Assembly: GCF_007625075.1 (NCBI RefSeq)
Contig: NZ_QMIE01000011.1
Span: forward strand, 509-64,508
Direction: 5' to 3'
Origin: Oceanidesulfovibrio indonesiensis
GTDB lineage: Bacteria; Desulfobacterota; Desulfovibrionia; Desulfovibrionales; Desulfovibrionaceae
Length of the DNA: 64,000 nucleotides
Each line of letters starts with the position of its first letter. The first letter of the stretch is position 1. A program made the position numbers and the translations under genes. Shown here in pieces: positions 26,401 to 33,232 of this stretch. The notes beneath the pieces were generated by a model. It saw nothing but the letters and a program-made list of their open reading frames with translations. It did not search any database and was not told the DNA's origin.

Positions 26401-27552
26401 TCAACTCACAATTACCGACATTGCCTTGAACATGAACATGAAGGCGTTCCCTTCACCGAGGTCCAAGGCGTCGTAGCTTTCAGTAGTGACGAGCGCGCAG
26501 ACCGGCGTGCCGTCGTCCAGCGCTCCGGTCACCTCCACCATCAGACCGTCGCTCTCTATGCCAGTAACGACGCCGGGGAATGCATTCTTCTTACTGGCAG
26601 AGGGCTTTTTGTCGCATTTTCCCAGGATGACCCAGCTGGCCTTGACCATAGCCGTGGCTTTCGCTCCCTCCACCAGACCGAGCCGATCGCGGCTCTGATT
26701 GGTGACGACAGCGCTGACCTCGTATCCGGACTCAGTTTTCAACGTCACCTCGCACAGGATGCTGCTGGATACGATTTGTGCAACAGTGCCGTGGAACGTG
26801 TTGCGAGCACTGGTCTGCATCCCGAATTCCTTATCGCAGTGATGCCGAATGATGTGCCGCAGATCGTTTTCGGCCAGTTTGACATACGATGCCGTGATAT
26901 CCGTTGTCCCGTGTCCCAGCAGGGCCTGGACAGCCCGCATGGGCATCCCCCCTTGCAGAAGTTCTACGGCGCGTGAGTTTCGGAGCACCCTCGGATTGAG
27001 CAGTTCTTTGGGAAGCCCGCTCCTCGCTTGCTGCTCGTGGAACTTCCGCCGCAGAAATCCCTGATCGAGATCGAACAACCGCTCGCGCTTTCCATCTTCC
27101 CGAACGTCTTCAAGCCCATATTTGGCGCAATGCTCCTGGATGCGCCCCATGACTTCTACGGGCAGCGGCACTTCCCGCGACTTGTCCTCGTCCCGGATGG
27201 TGACGGTATTGCGCTGGAAATCGAAATGCTTACTTTCGTCCAGGGCAAGAATTTCTCCGGGCCGGGCGCCTGTGTACCGCAACAGCAGGTAAATAATGAC
27301 CACTCGCTCTCTGGATCGCCTGGCCCGTGAATTCCTGGCCGCTTCCGCCCACGCCTCAAAGGAGCGTGTGAGCCGATCGAGCCGGTTGCGATCGAGCCAG
27401 GGGACACCCTCCGCAACGGTGAACAACCTGCAGGCATGTCGCTCTCGATCATGCATCTCTTCGTCGAACTCGCCATGGGCTGCAAGCGCGTCCGCAACCC
27501 GGGCGCGAAGATTCAATAGTTCCTGACGTGAGAGTTTTTGCAGACGCTCCAT
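26401..27552 (-). CDS. tunR: TunR: tungstate/molybdate-responsive regulator derived from a tyrosine recombinase
   Basis: The 383-residue protein joins a XerC/D-like recombinase domain (about 1-245) to two Mop/TOBE oxyanion-binding domains (about 249-316 and 322-383; NTFHGTVAQI and NAFPGVVTGI start them). This is the architecture of TunR, which in D. vulgaris activates modA and modBC and loses activity with tungstate. Recombinase positions recognisable are Arg97 (TGARPGE), Lys124, Arg191, His214 (LLGH) and Tyr223. The box II histidine of HxxR is replaced by Arg188. AAAGGATC precedes the ATG at 27552. It is upstream of modBAC on the same strand and is expected to regulate them. Confidence 0.93.
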   Translation of the reverse strand: MERLQKLSRQELLNLRARVADALAAHGEFDEEMHDRERHACRLFTVAEGVPWLDRNRLDRLTRSFEAWAEAARNSRARRSRERVVIIYLLLRYTGARPGEILALDESKHFDFQRNTVTIRDEDKSREVPLPVEVMGRIQEHCAKYGLEDVREDGKRERLFDLDQGFLRRKFHEQQARSGLPKELLNPRVLRNSRAVELLQGGMPMRAVQALLGHGTTDITASYVKLAENDLRHIIRHHCDKEFGMQTSARNTFHGTVAQIVSSSILCEVTLKTESGYEVSAVVTNQSRDRLGLVEGAKATAMVKASWVILGKCDKKPSASKKNAFPGVVTGIESDGLMVEVTGALDDGTPVCALVTTESYDALDLGEGNAFMFMFKAMSVIVS

Positions 27553-27982
27553 AACAACGTGATCCTTTCATGAACTTGCTGGATGTATATGCGCCACCAT
27601 TGCAAGTCGCGCAAAGAAAACATGCATAAATCACCTTCTGGTCAAATATCGTGACACTACGATTAATAGTTTCAGATTGGAGTTGTATGAAATTATATTA
27701 TTCCTCAAGTCCTTCAATTTCTGCCTGCATATTTTGCATTAGCGGTTTTTTTCGACCTCACCACCGCCTATGGCCACGCTCTCACTGCTTTTGAGTTTCA
27801 CCATCGTCGCAGTCTGCTCAAAGGCAAGGAAGAGTCCAATCCTGTCAATGTGGATGGTCGGAAGAAATCCATGCGAAAGAGATACACAGCGATGGCGGCA
27901 TTGAACAGCATGGGCGGTCACAAGCATCCGCCACACCGGCTGCACGGCCAGGGACTCCCGGATTCTTCCGGGTCGGTTGCGA
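27553..27982. other. Intergenic region upstream of tunR with a dif-like dyad
   Basis: This 430-bp stretch between trpS and tunR is AT-rich in its tunR-proximal half and holds the tunR promoter. ATCGT (27648-27652) and ACGAT (27659-27663) flank a six-base spacer, an arrangement like the core of Xer recombination sites, about 100 bp before the tunR start. That makes it a candidate autoregulatory TunR site. The trpS-proximal half has open frames on both strands without start signals, and I see no gene I can defend. Confidence 0.35.
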
Positions 27983-28018
27983 CAAAAAAAAGGAGCCCTC
28001 CAGCGGAAGGCTCCTTTT
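27983..28018 (-). terminator. Rho-independent terminator of trpS
   Basis: On the minus strand the stem is AGGAGCC.TC / GA.GGCTCCT (27991-28016) with a short loop, followed by eight T residues. It lies about 35 bp beyond the trpS stop. Confidence 0.9.
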
Positions 28019-28050
28019 CATTGGATTTTGTGAATATATTGCGTTCGGGG

Positions 28051-29046
28051 TCAGTCGAAATTAAGCAGCTGCCGGACCTCGTCCATAGTGCGCGTGGATT
28101 CTTCCAGCGCGTGGGCATTCCCCTTTTCCAGAATGGCCCAGATCGCATCCGGATTCTTGTCCAGCTCGGCGCGGCGAGCCTGGATGGGGCCCAGGAAGGC
28201 TTCCATGGATTCGAGCAGAAGCTTCTTGCAGTCCACGCAGCCCCAGGTTGCCTTGGTGCAGCCCTCGCGAATCATTGCCTGATCCTCGGCGCCGGTCATG
28301 ACCTCGTGGTACGGGAACAGGTTGCAGATGCCGGGATCGCCGGCGTCGGTCTTGCGCTTGCGGTTTTCGTCCGTGAGCATCTTCATGACCTTGGGTCTGA
28401 TCTCGTCCATGGACTCTTTGAGGTAGATGGCGTTGCCATAGCTCTTGCTCATTTTGCGGCCGTCCAGGCCGGGGAGCTTGGCCTGCTCGGTGAGCTTTGC
28501 CTGCGGCTCTGGAAAGAGCTCGGTCGCGTAGAGGTGATTGAAGCGCCGGGCGATCTCGCGGGTGAGTTCCAGGTGCGGCAACTGGTCCTGCCCCACGGGC
28601 ACGGCCCCTGGCCGGTACAGCAGAATGTCCACCGCCATGAGCACCGGGTAGCCCAAAAAGCCGTAGGTGTTCAGGTCCTTCTCCATGAGCTGCTGCTTCT
28701 GTTCCTTATACGTGGGGCAGCGCTCCAGCCAGCCCAGCGGGGTGATCATGGAGAAAATCAGGTTGAGCTCGGCATGGGTTGGCACCTTTGACTGCTGAAA
28801 CATGGTGCAACGCTCGGGATCGAGGCCGGCCGCAACCCAGTCCTTGACGAGTTCAGGCACAAACCCCTTGATGCGCTGCGGATTGGCGTATTCCGTAGTC
28901 ATGGCGTGCCAGTCGGCGACGAAGAAAAAGCACTCGAAATCCCTGGTGAGATCAACCCAGTTCTTGAGCACACCGAAGTAGTGGCCGAGGTGGAGCGGCC
29001 CCGTGGGCCGCATGCCGGAGACTATACGCCGGGTCGTAGCAGTCAT
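28051..29046 (-). CDS. trpS: Tryptophan--tRNA ligase
   Basis: The 331-residue enzyme shows the class I synthetase signatures: the HIGH-type motif GPLHLGHYFG and the KMSKS loop (GRKMSKSYGNAI). The TrpRS-type pocket YPVLMAVDILLY and VPVGQDQLPHLEL are present. It charges tRNA-Trp in the cytoplasm. Length and composition are normal. AGGAAGC precedes ATG 29046. It lies 40 bp downstream of the peptidase gene and ends at a strong terminator, so the two are probably co-transcribed. Confidence 0.97.
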   Translation of the reverse strand: MTATTRRIVSGMRPTGPLHLGHYFGVLKNWVDLTRDFECFFFVADWHAMTTEYANPQRIKGFVPELVKDWVAAGLDPERCTMFQQSKVPTHAELNLIFSMITPLGWLERCPTYKEQKQQLMEKDLNTYGFLGYPVLMAVDILLYRPGAVPVGQDQLPHLELTREIARRFNHLYATELFPEPQAKLTEQAKLPGLDGRKMSKSYGNAIYLKESMDEIRPKVMKMLTDENRKRKTDAGDPGICNLFPYHEVMTGAEDQAMIREGCTKATWGCVDCKKLLLESMEAFLGPIQARRAELDKNPDAIWAILEKGNAHALEESTRTMDEVRQLLNFD

Positions 29047-29086
29047 GCTTCCTCCAGAAAAAACCGTGATGCGTCCGTGTGCTTCG

Positions 29087-29752
29087 TTACAGGCCGACGA
29101 GCATGAAGATCAGCTGCGCTGCGCTGGTGACCATCGGCCACAGCACCATGCCCAGCGCGCCGGTGAAAAGCAGCAGCATGAGGATGAGCAGGCCGTAGCG
29201 CTCTACGCTCATATACTTGATGGCGAGATCGCGCGGCAGGATGCCCATGACGATCTTGGAGCCGTCCAGCGGCGGAATGGGCATGAGGTTCAGGAACGCG
29301 AGAATCAGATTGATGAGCACGCCGGCCCGGAATATCTGAAATAACGGCGAGGCGGAAGCGCTTGCCGCGTCGGCTATTCCGCCGAACGTGACGACCAGCT
29401 TGAGTGCGATGGCGAAAAGAACTGCGAGCAGGATGTTCGTTCCAGGGCCGGCAGCGGAACAAAGCATCATGCCCTTCATTGGATTTTTGAAGTAGCGAGG
29501 GTCCACTGGCACTGGCTTGGCCCAGCCGAACACGAACCCGCTGGGAACGAGCGCTGTGACAATGAACACGAGCGTGCCCATCGGGTCCAGATGCGGCACC
29601 GGATTCATGGTCAGGCGGCCGGCCAGCTTGGCTGTGGGGTCGCCCAGGCGGTAGGCCACGTAGCCATGTGCGACCTCGTGGCAGATAATCCCCAGGAAAA
29701 AGGGGATGAAACTGATGGCGATCGCTTGGATCGCAGATGCAATGTCAGGCAT
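29087..29752 (-). CDS. Site-2 protease family (M50B) membrane peptidase
   Basis: The 221-residue membrane protein has the zinc-binding HEVAHG motif in the first part of the chain and the second metal-ligand motif NLMPIPPLDGSKI in a later membrane segment. Five to six hydrophobic segments are visible. It belongs to the small M50B peptidases without PDZ domain that are often found next to trpS in deltaproteobacteria. The substrate is unknown. Confidence 0.88.
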   Translation of the reverse strand: MPDIASAIQAIAISFIPFFLGIICHEVAHGYVAYRLGDPTAKLAGRLTMNPVPHLDPMGTLVFIVTALVPSGFVFGWAKPVPVDPRYFKNPMKGMMLCSAAGPGTNILLAVLFAIALKLVVTFGGIADAASASASPLFQIFRAGVLINLILAFLNLMPIPPLDGSKIVMGILPRDLAIKYMSVERYGLLILMLLLFTGALGMVLWPMVTSAAQLIFMLVGL

Positions 29753-29796
29753 GGGAAGGCAGGGCTACCACGAAGCCCCGATCTGGGCAAGACAAA

Positions 29797-29826
29797 CGCC
29801 CCGCCTGCGTGTGGCACGGCGGGGCG
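29797..29826 (-). terminator. Hairpin terminator after the response regulator gene
   Basis: CGCCCCGCC (29797-29805) pairs with GGCGGGGCG (29818-29826) around a 12-base loop. On the minus strand the stem is followed by TTTGTCTT, fitting termination of the response regulator transcript. Confidence 0.8.
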
Positions 29827-29850
29827 CGGTGCTGCTCGGAGTCGTGTCGA

Positions 29851-30228
29851 TTATTTTTGCGACGCTTTGGCCATGGCCAGCGCGACTTTGCTCTTGAGCT
29901 CGGAAAGATCCACGGATTTAACCACGTAATAATCTGCGGACACGGACTTCAGGTCGTGCTGGAAGGAATCGTACGCAGTGGACAGGATCACCGGGATGTC
30001 AGGATCTTTGTCGCGAATTTCCTGCAGCAGATCGAGGCCGGAACGGTTGGCCCCAAGCTTGATGTCGAGAATGACGACCTGGGGCTTCTCCCGTGCAATG
30101 ACATCGAGAATTTCTTCCTGGCCGTCGGAGGTCGCTATCTCGTATCCTTCGCCCTCGAGCTCTTCGCGATACAGCATGCGGATATGCTTCTCATCGTCGA
30201 CAACCAGTACCTTTTTTTCCTCGGCCAT
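29851..30228 (-). CDS. Single-domain response regulator
   Basis: The 125-residue protein is a stand-alone receiver domain: VLVVDDEKHIR holds the acidic pair, Asp55 in VVILDIKLG is the phosphoacceptor, STAYD gives the conserved Thr/Ser and VVKSVD the lysine. There is no output domain. The start at ATG 30228 follows a GGAGC ribosome-binding site. Longer open frames upstream cross the divergent promoter region. It is divergent from an Hpt-domain gene, which suggests a phosphorelay pair. Confidence 0.9.
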   Translation of the reverse strand: MAEEKKVLVVDDEKHIRMLYREELEGEGYEIATSDGQEEILDVIAREKPQVVILDIKLGANRSGLDLLQEIRDKDPDIPVILSTAYDSFQHDLKSVSADYYVVKSVDLSELKSKVALAMAKASQK

Positions 30229-30486
30229 GACCAAAGCTCCTTGTGCCCGTATCCATATGTGCTTGCGCTGACGCCGGGACCGCGGCGGTCGCCACGCGGC
30301 GGAACATCCTACACTTCCGACTATAGTTGAAGGGCGAAATGATGACAAGGCGTTTTCAAATCCGTTTGGCTTGGCCCGGCGATTCCCATGTTTGAACACT
30401 TGCCCCTCCAAGCATGAGCACGTATGATTATATTTTAATGATGCTCGATTTCTCCTTGAGCAGTGCACGAAGCGTAAGCGATTTAT

Positions 30487-30834
30487 ATGGACCATCTCGA
30501 AACCACGGAAACCCTGGCGCGACTGGGGGGGGATGCACAACTGCTCGGCGAACTCTATGCCGCATTCAGCCTGGATGCACCAAGCAAACTCGAAAAGCTC
30601 GGGAACGCCCTCGCCAGGAACGACCATGCTGAAGCACGCAAGCAGGCCCATGCGCTCAAGGGCGCTGCCGCCGCCGTCGGCGCGCTCCAGACCCGCGCCC
30701 TGGCCGAGCGTCTGGAAAAGACCGTGCATGATCTGACCGAGGCAGAGGCTGACTCCCTGCAAGCCGAACTTGCCCACGAGGTGCGAGCCACGATCCAGGC
30801 CATGGACCAATCCGCAAAAAAAGCAACAAAATGA
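30487..30834 (+). CDS. Hpt (histidine phosphotransfer) domain protein
   Basis: The 115-residue all-helical protein carries the Hpt signature AHALKGAAAAVGA with the likely phosphorylated His55. Such proteins shuttle phosphate between hybrid kinases and receivers. The single-domain receiver encoded divergently, 258 bp away, is a plausible partner. The stop overlaps the next start (ATGA), linking it to a sulfur-carrier-like gene. Confidence 0.88.
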   Translation: MDHLETTETLARLGGDAQLLGELYAAFSLDAPSKLEKLGNALARNDHAEARKQAHALKGAAAAVGALQTRALAERLEKTVHDLTEAEADSLQAELAHEVRATIQAMDQSAKKATK

Positions 30835-31088
30835 CACAGACTCCGCAACAACAAAGAGGAAGCACCATCATCGTCCGCTATGAGCCGGACGGCGACGAGA
30901 AGGTGATCCCCAAACCGAACACCGTGCAGCAACTCCTCAACCGCCTGGACGAACGCGCCGGCGCCGTGCTTGTAATCCGCGAGCCTAGCCGGCCGCTGGA
31001 CGAGGACAAGCGCCGCCTGCTCACCCCGGACCTCCACCTGCGCAGCGACGATATCATAACTCTGCGCCGGGTCACTTCCCGGGGCTGA
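30831..31088 (+). CDS. ThiS/MoaD-like ubiquitin-fold protein, possible sulfur carrier
   Basis: The 85-residue protein has the strand-helix-strand order of beta-grasp sulfur carriers: TIIVRYEP, then NTVQQLLNRLD, then VLVIREPSRPLDEDKRLL-like and DDIITLRRV (the third segment reads RPLDEDKRRLLTP). Carriers such as TtuB and ThiS end in Gly-Gly. This one ends in Ser-Arg-Gly. It overlaps the Hpt gene by four bases and lies 88 bp before a TtuA/Ncs6-type tRNA thiolase, the enzyme family that uses such carriers, so a role as its sulfur donor is likely but inferred. Confidence 0.7.
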   Translation: MTQTPQQQRGSTIIVRYEPDGDEKVIPKPNTVQQLLNRLDERAGAVLVIREPSRPLDEDKRRLLTPDLHLRSDDIITLRRVTSRG

Positions 31089-31176
31089 AACCACATCCAC
31101 CCGCAAAGGTTGCTAACCGACCCGGTCCGCGGACCGCGGCATTGATGCAACCCGCACCATACCAGACCATACTACT

Positions 31177-32109
31177 ATGAAATGCAGTCGCTGCAAGGAA
31201 CCGGCCCAGATCGCCCTGCCCAGTCACCACGCAGGGTTCTGCGAACCATGCTTCCTGGATTTTTTTCGTCGCCAGCTTGAACGCGGCATTCGCAAGCAGA
31301 AGCTCTTCGACCATTCGGACTCCATCCTCCTCGCCATTTCCGGCGGCAAGGATTCCCTCGGCCTGGCGCGTGAACTCAAGGCATTGGGCTACAACGTCAC
31401 CGGCTTGCACGTGGATCTGGGCATACCGGAGTCCTCTCGCAAGGCCCGGGCCGTGGTGGAGGCCTTCTGCACCAAGCACGACGTGCCCTTGGAGGTGGTC
31501 GCCCTGGAGGACGAAGGCATACCCATCCCGGACGTCAAACGCCGTATCCGCAGGCCGGTCTGCTCCGTGTGCGGCAAGGTCAAGCGCTACTACTTCAACA
31601 AGCTGGCCAGAGACCGCGGCTTCACAGTTCTGGCCACGGGCCACAACCTAGACGACGAGGTCGCCAGGCTTTTTGCCAACACCCTGCGCTGGGACGCGGC
31701 GTATCTTTCCGACCAGGGGCCGTTTCTGCCGGCAGAGGACGGCTTCGCCCGCAAGGTCAAACCGCTGTGGCGGCTCTCGGAATACGAAACCGCGGCATAC
31801 TGCTTCTTCACCGGCATCGAGTACCACATGGCCCCGTGCCCATACTCCGAAGGTGCGAGCTTCACCCGGCACAAAAAGCTGCTCGCCGACCTCGAGGATG
31901 CTTCGCCCGGCCAGAAGCTGTCCTTTTACCAGAGCTTCCTGGAATCCGGCCGACCGGCCTTCGCCACCAGCGAGGCCGAGCACGGCATTGCGCTCTCGCC
32001 CTGCACCCAGTGCGGCTATCCCACCAGCGCCCATCTGTGCGGGGTGTGCCGCGTGCGCGACGCGCTTGGCTCTCCGGATTCTGCCCATTCCAGGGAGTCC
32101 GGGGCGTGA
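31177..32109 (+). CDS. TtuA/Ncs6-type tRNA thiouridine synthetase (PP-loop ATPase)
   Basis: The 310-residue protein has the PP-loop motif SGGKDS at 55-60 and an N-terminal zinc knuckle (CSRC ... CEPC). A central CSVCG with a later CPYSEG gives cysteines for an iron-sulfur cluster, and the C-terminal knuckles CTQCGYPT and CGVC complete the pattern. This is the arrangement of TtuA/Ncs6 enzymes, which adenylate a tRNA uridine and replace oxygen with sulfur. The ubiquitin-like gene directly upstream supports TtuA rather than TtcA. The stop overlaps the glycosyltransferase start (GTGA). Confidence 0.88.
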   Translation: MKCSRCKEPAQIALPSHHAGFCEPCFLDFFRRQLERGIRKQKLFDHSDSILLAISGGKDSLGLARELKALGYNVTGLHVDLGIPESSRKARAVVEAFCTKHDVPLEVVALEDEGIPIPDVKRRIRRPVCSVCGKVKRYYFNKLARDRGFTVLATGHNLDDEVARLFANTLRWDAAYLSDQGPFLPAEDGFARKVKPLWRLSEYETAAYCFFTGIEYHMAPCPYSEGASFTRHKKLLADLEDASPGQKLSFYQSFLESGRPAFATSEAEHGIALSPCTQCGYPTSAHLCGVCRVRDALGSPDSAHSRESGA

Positions 32110-33128
32110 ACCAGCCCCCCGCGGTGAGCGTGTTGCTCCCCGTGCGCAACGCCGCACCCACGCTCCCTCGCGCTCTCGACAGCCTGCTCGCGCAATCCCA
32201 TGCGGACATCGAGATCGTCGCCGTGGATGACGGCTCCACGGACGAAACACCGGCCATCCTGCGCCGGGCGGCGGCCGCGGACCCGCGCATCGTCGTGGAG
32301 TCCATCCCGCCGCTGGGGCTCGTCCCCGCCCTGAACCGCGGGCTCGAATTGTGCCGCTCAGACCTTGTGGCGCGCATGGACGGCGACGATGTCTGCCAGC
32401 CAGACCGCCTCGCCAAACAAAAGGAACTGCTCGACGAAAGGCCGGGACTGGGCGTGGCAAGCTGTCTGGTCCTCTTCGGGGGCGATGCCGAAGCCTCTGC
32501 CGGCTACGCGTTCCATGTGGACTGGTGCAACAACCACATAACGGAACAGGACATTGCTCTGCACCGCTTCCAGGAATCCCCGCTGCCGCACCCGTCCGTC
32601 ATGTTCCGCAAGTCCATTATTCTGGACGCCGGCGGCTACCGGGACGGCGCATTTCCCGAGGATTACGAGCTGTGGCTGCGTCTCATGGATCGCGGCGTTC
32701 GCATTGCCAAGGTGCCGGAGTTCCTGCTCACCTGGAGCGACCCGCCGGACCGGCTCTCACGAGTGGACGCGCGCTACGACGTGGACGCTTTCTACGCGGT
32801 CAAGGCGCAGTATCTGGCGCGCTGGCTCGAACGGGAGAATCCTTTCCACCCCGCAGTGACCATCATCGGCGCCGGTCGGGTGAGCCGCAAACGGGCCGAC
32901 CTGCTCGAAGCCCATGGCGTTTCCATCGAGGCGTATGTGGATATCGACCCGCGCAAAGTTGGTAAGGCCGTGCATGGCCGACCGGTCATCCACCGCGACG
33001 AGCTGGGCGGGCCGGGATCGCGTTTCGCCGTGTCCTACGTCGCCAGCCGCGGCGCGGCGTCCGACATCGAAGAGTTCCTGCAGGCAAGGGGATGGGTCGC
33101 GGGCCGGGATTACATTCTGGCCGCCTAG
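32106..33128 (+). CDS. Family 2 glycosyltransferase with C-terminal Rossmann-like extension
   Basis: The 340-residue protein starts with a GT-A domain: VSVLLPVRNAAPTLPRAL, IEIVAVDDGSTDETP and the metal-binding ARMDGDDVC. FPEDYELWLRL is the acceptor-side motif. Residues from about 257 (VTIIGAGRVSRKRADLLEAHG) look like a nucleotide-binding Rossmann segment, an unusual addition. The GTG start at 32106 overlaps the thiolase stop by four bases. The donor and acceptor sugars are unknown. The stop codon lies in TAGCAGGCTG, the end sequence of a dispersed repeat. Confidence 0.85.
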   Translation: MNQPPAVSVLLPVRNAAPTLPRALDSLLAQSHADIEIVAVDDGSTDETPAILRRAAAADPRIVVESIPPLGLVPALNRGLELCRSDLVARMDGDDVCQPDRLAKQKELLDERPGLGVASCLVLFGGDAEASAGYAFHVDWCNNHITEQDIALHRFQESPLPHPSVMFRKSIILDAGGYRDGAFPEDYELWLRLMDRGVRIAKVPEFLLTWSDPPDRLSRVDARYDVDAFYAVKAQYLARWLERENPFHPAVTIIGAGRVSRKRADLLEAHGVSIEAYVDIDPRKVGKAVHGRPVIHRDELGGPGSRFAVSYVASRGAASDIEEFLQARGWVAGRDYILAA

Positions 33129-33175
33129 CAGGCTGAGGGACGCTGCTTCTCAGACTCCCTGCACGGGAGCACGGC
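33126..33175 (-). repeat. Possible shortened copy of the dispersed 115-bp repeat
   Basis: TAGCAGGCTG at 33126-33135 is identical to the terminal ten bases of the repeat at 63585-63700 read on its opposite strand. After a gap, TCAGACTCCCTGCACGGGAG resembles a further part of it (TCAGACTCTCACGCGCCGG). The match is partial, with an internal deletion. Confidence 0.3.
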
Positions 33176-33199
33176 TCCCTCGACCCTGATTAGGGGTCA

Positions 33200-33220
33200 A
33201 AGGGGATCATTGATTCCCTT
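33200..33220. terminator. Hairpin between converging glycosyltransferase and comEC genes
   Basis: AAGGGGATC pairs with GATTCCCTT around ATT (9 bp with one G-T pair). There is no T-run on either side, so termination is only suggested by the convergent context. Confidence 0.4.
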
Positions 33221-33232
33221 ACCGCCTGAGGC

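Noticed and set aside
27690-28050. Plus-strand open frame before trpS resembling a transposase fragment (AFEFHHRRSLLKGKEESNP)
   Set aside because: It has no start codon with a ribosome-binding site and continues antisense through trpS. I could not match it to a family, and a minus-strand frame in the same place is equally open.
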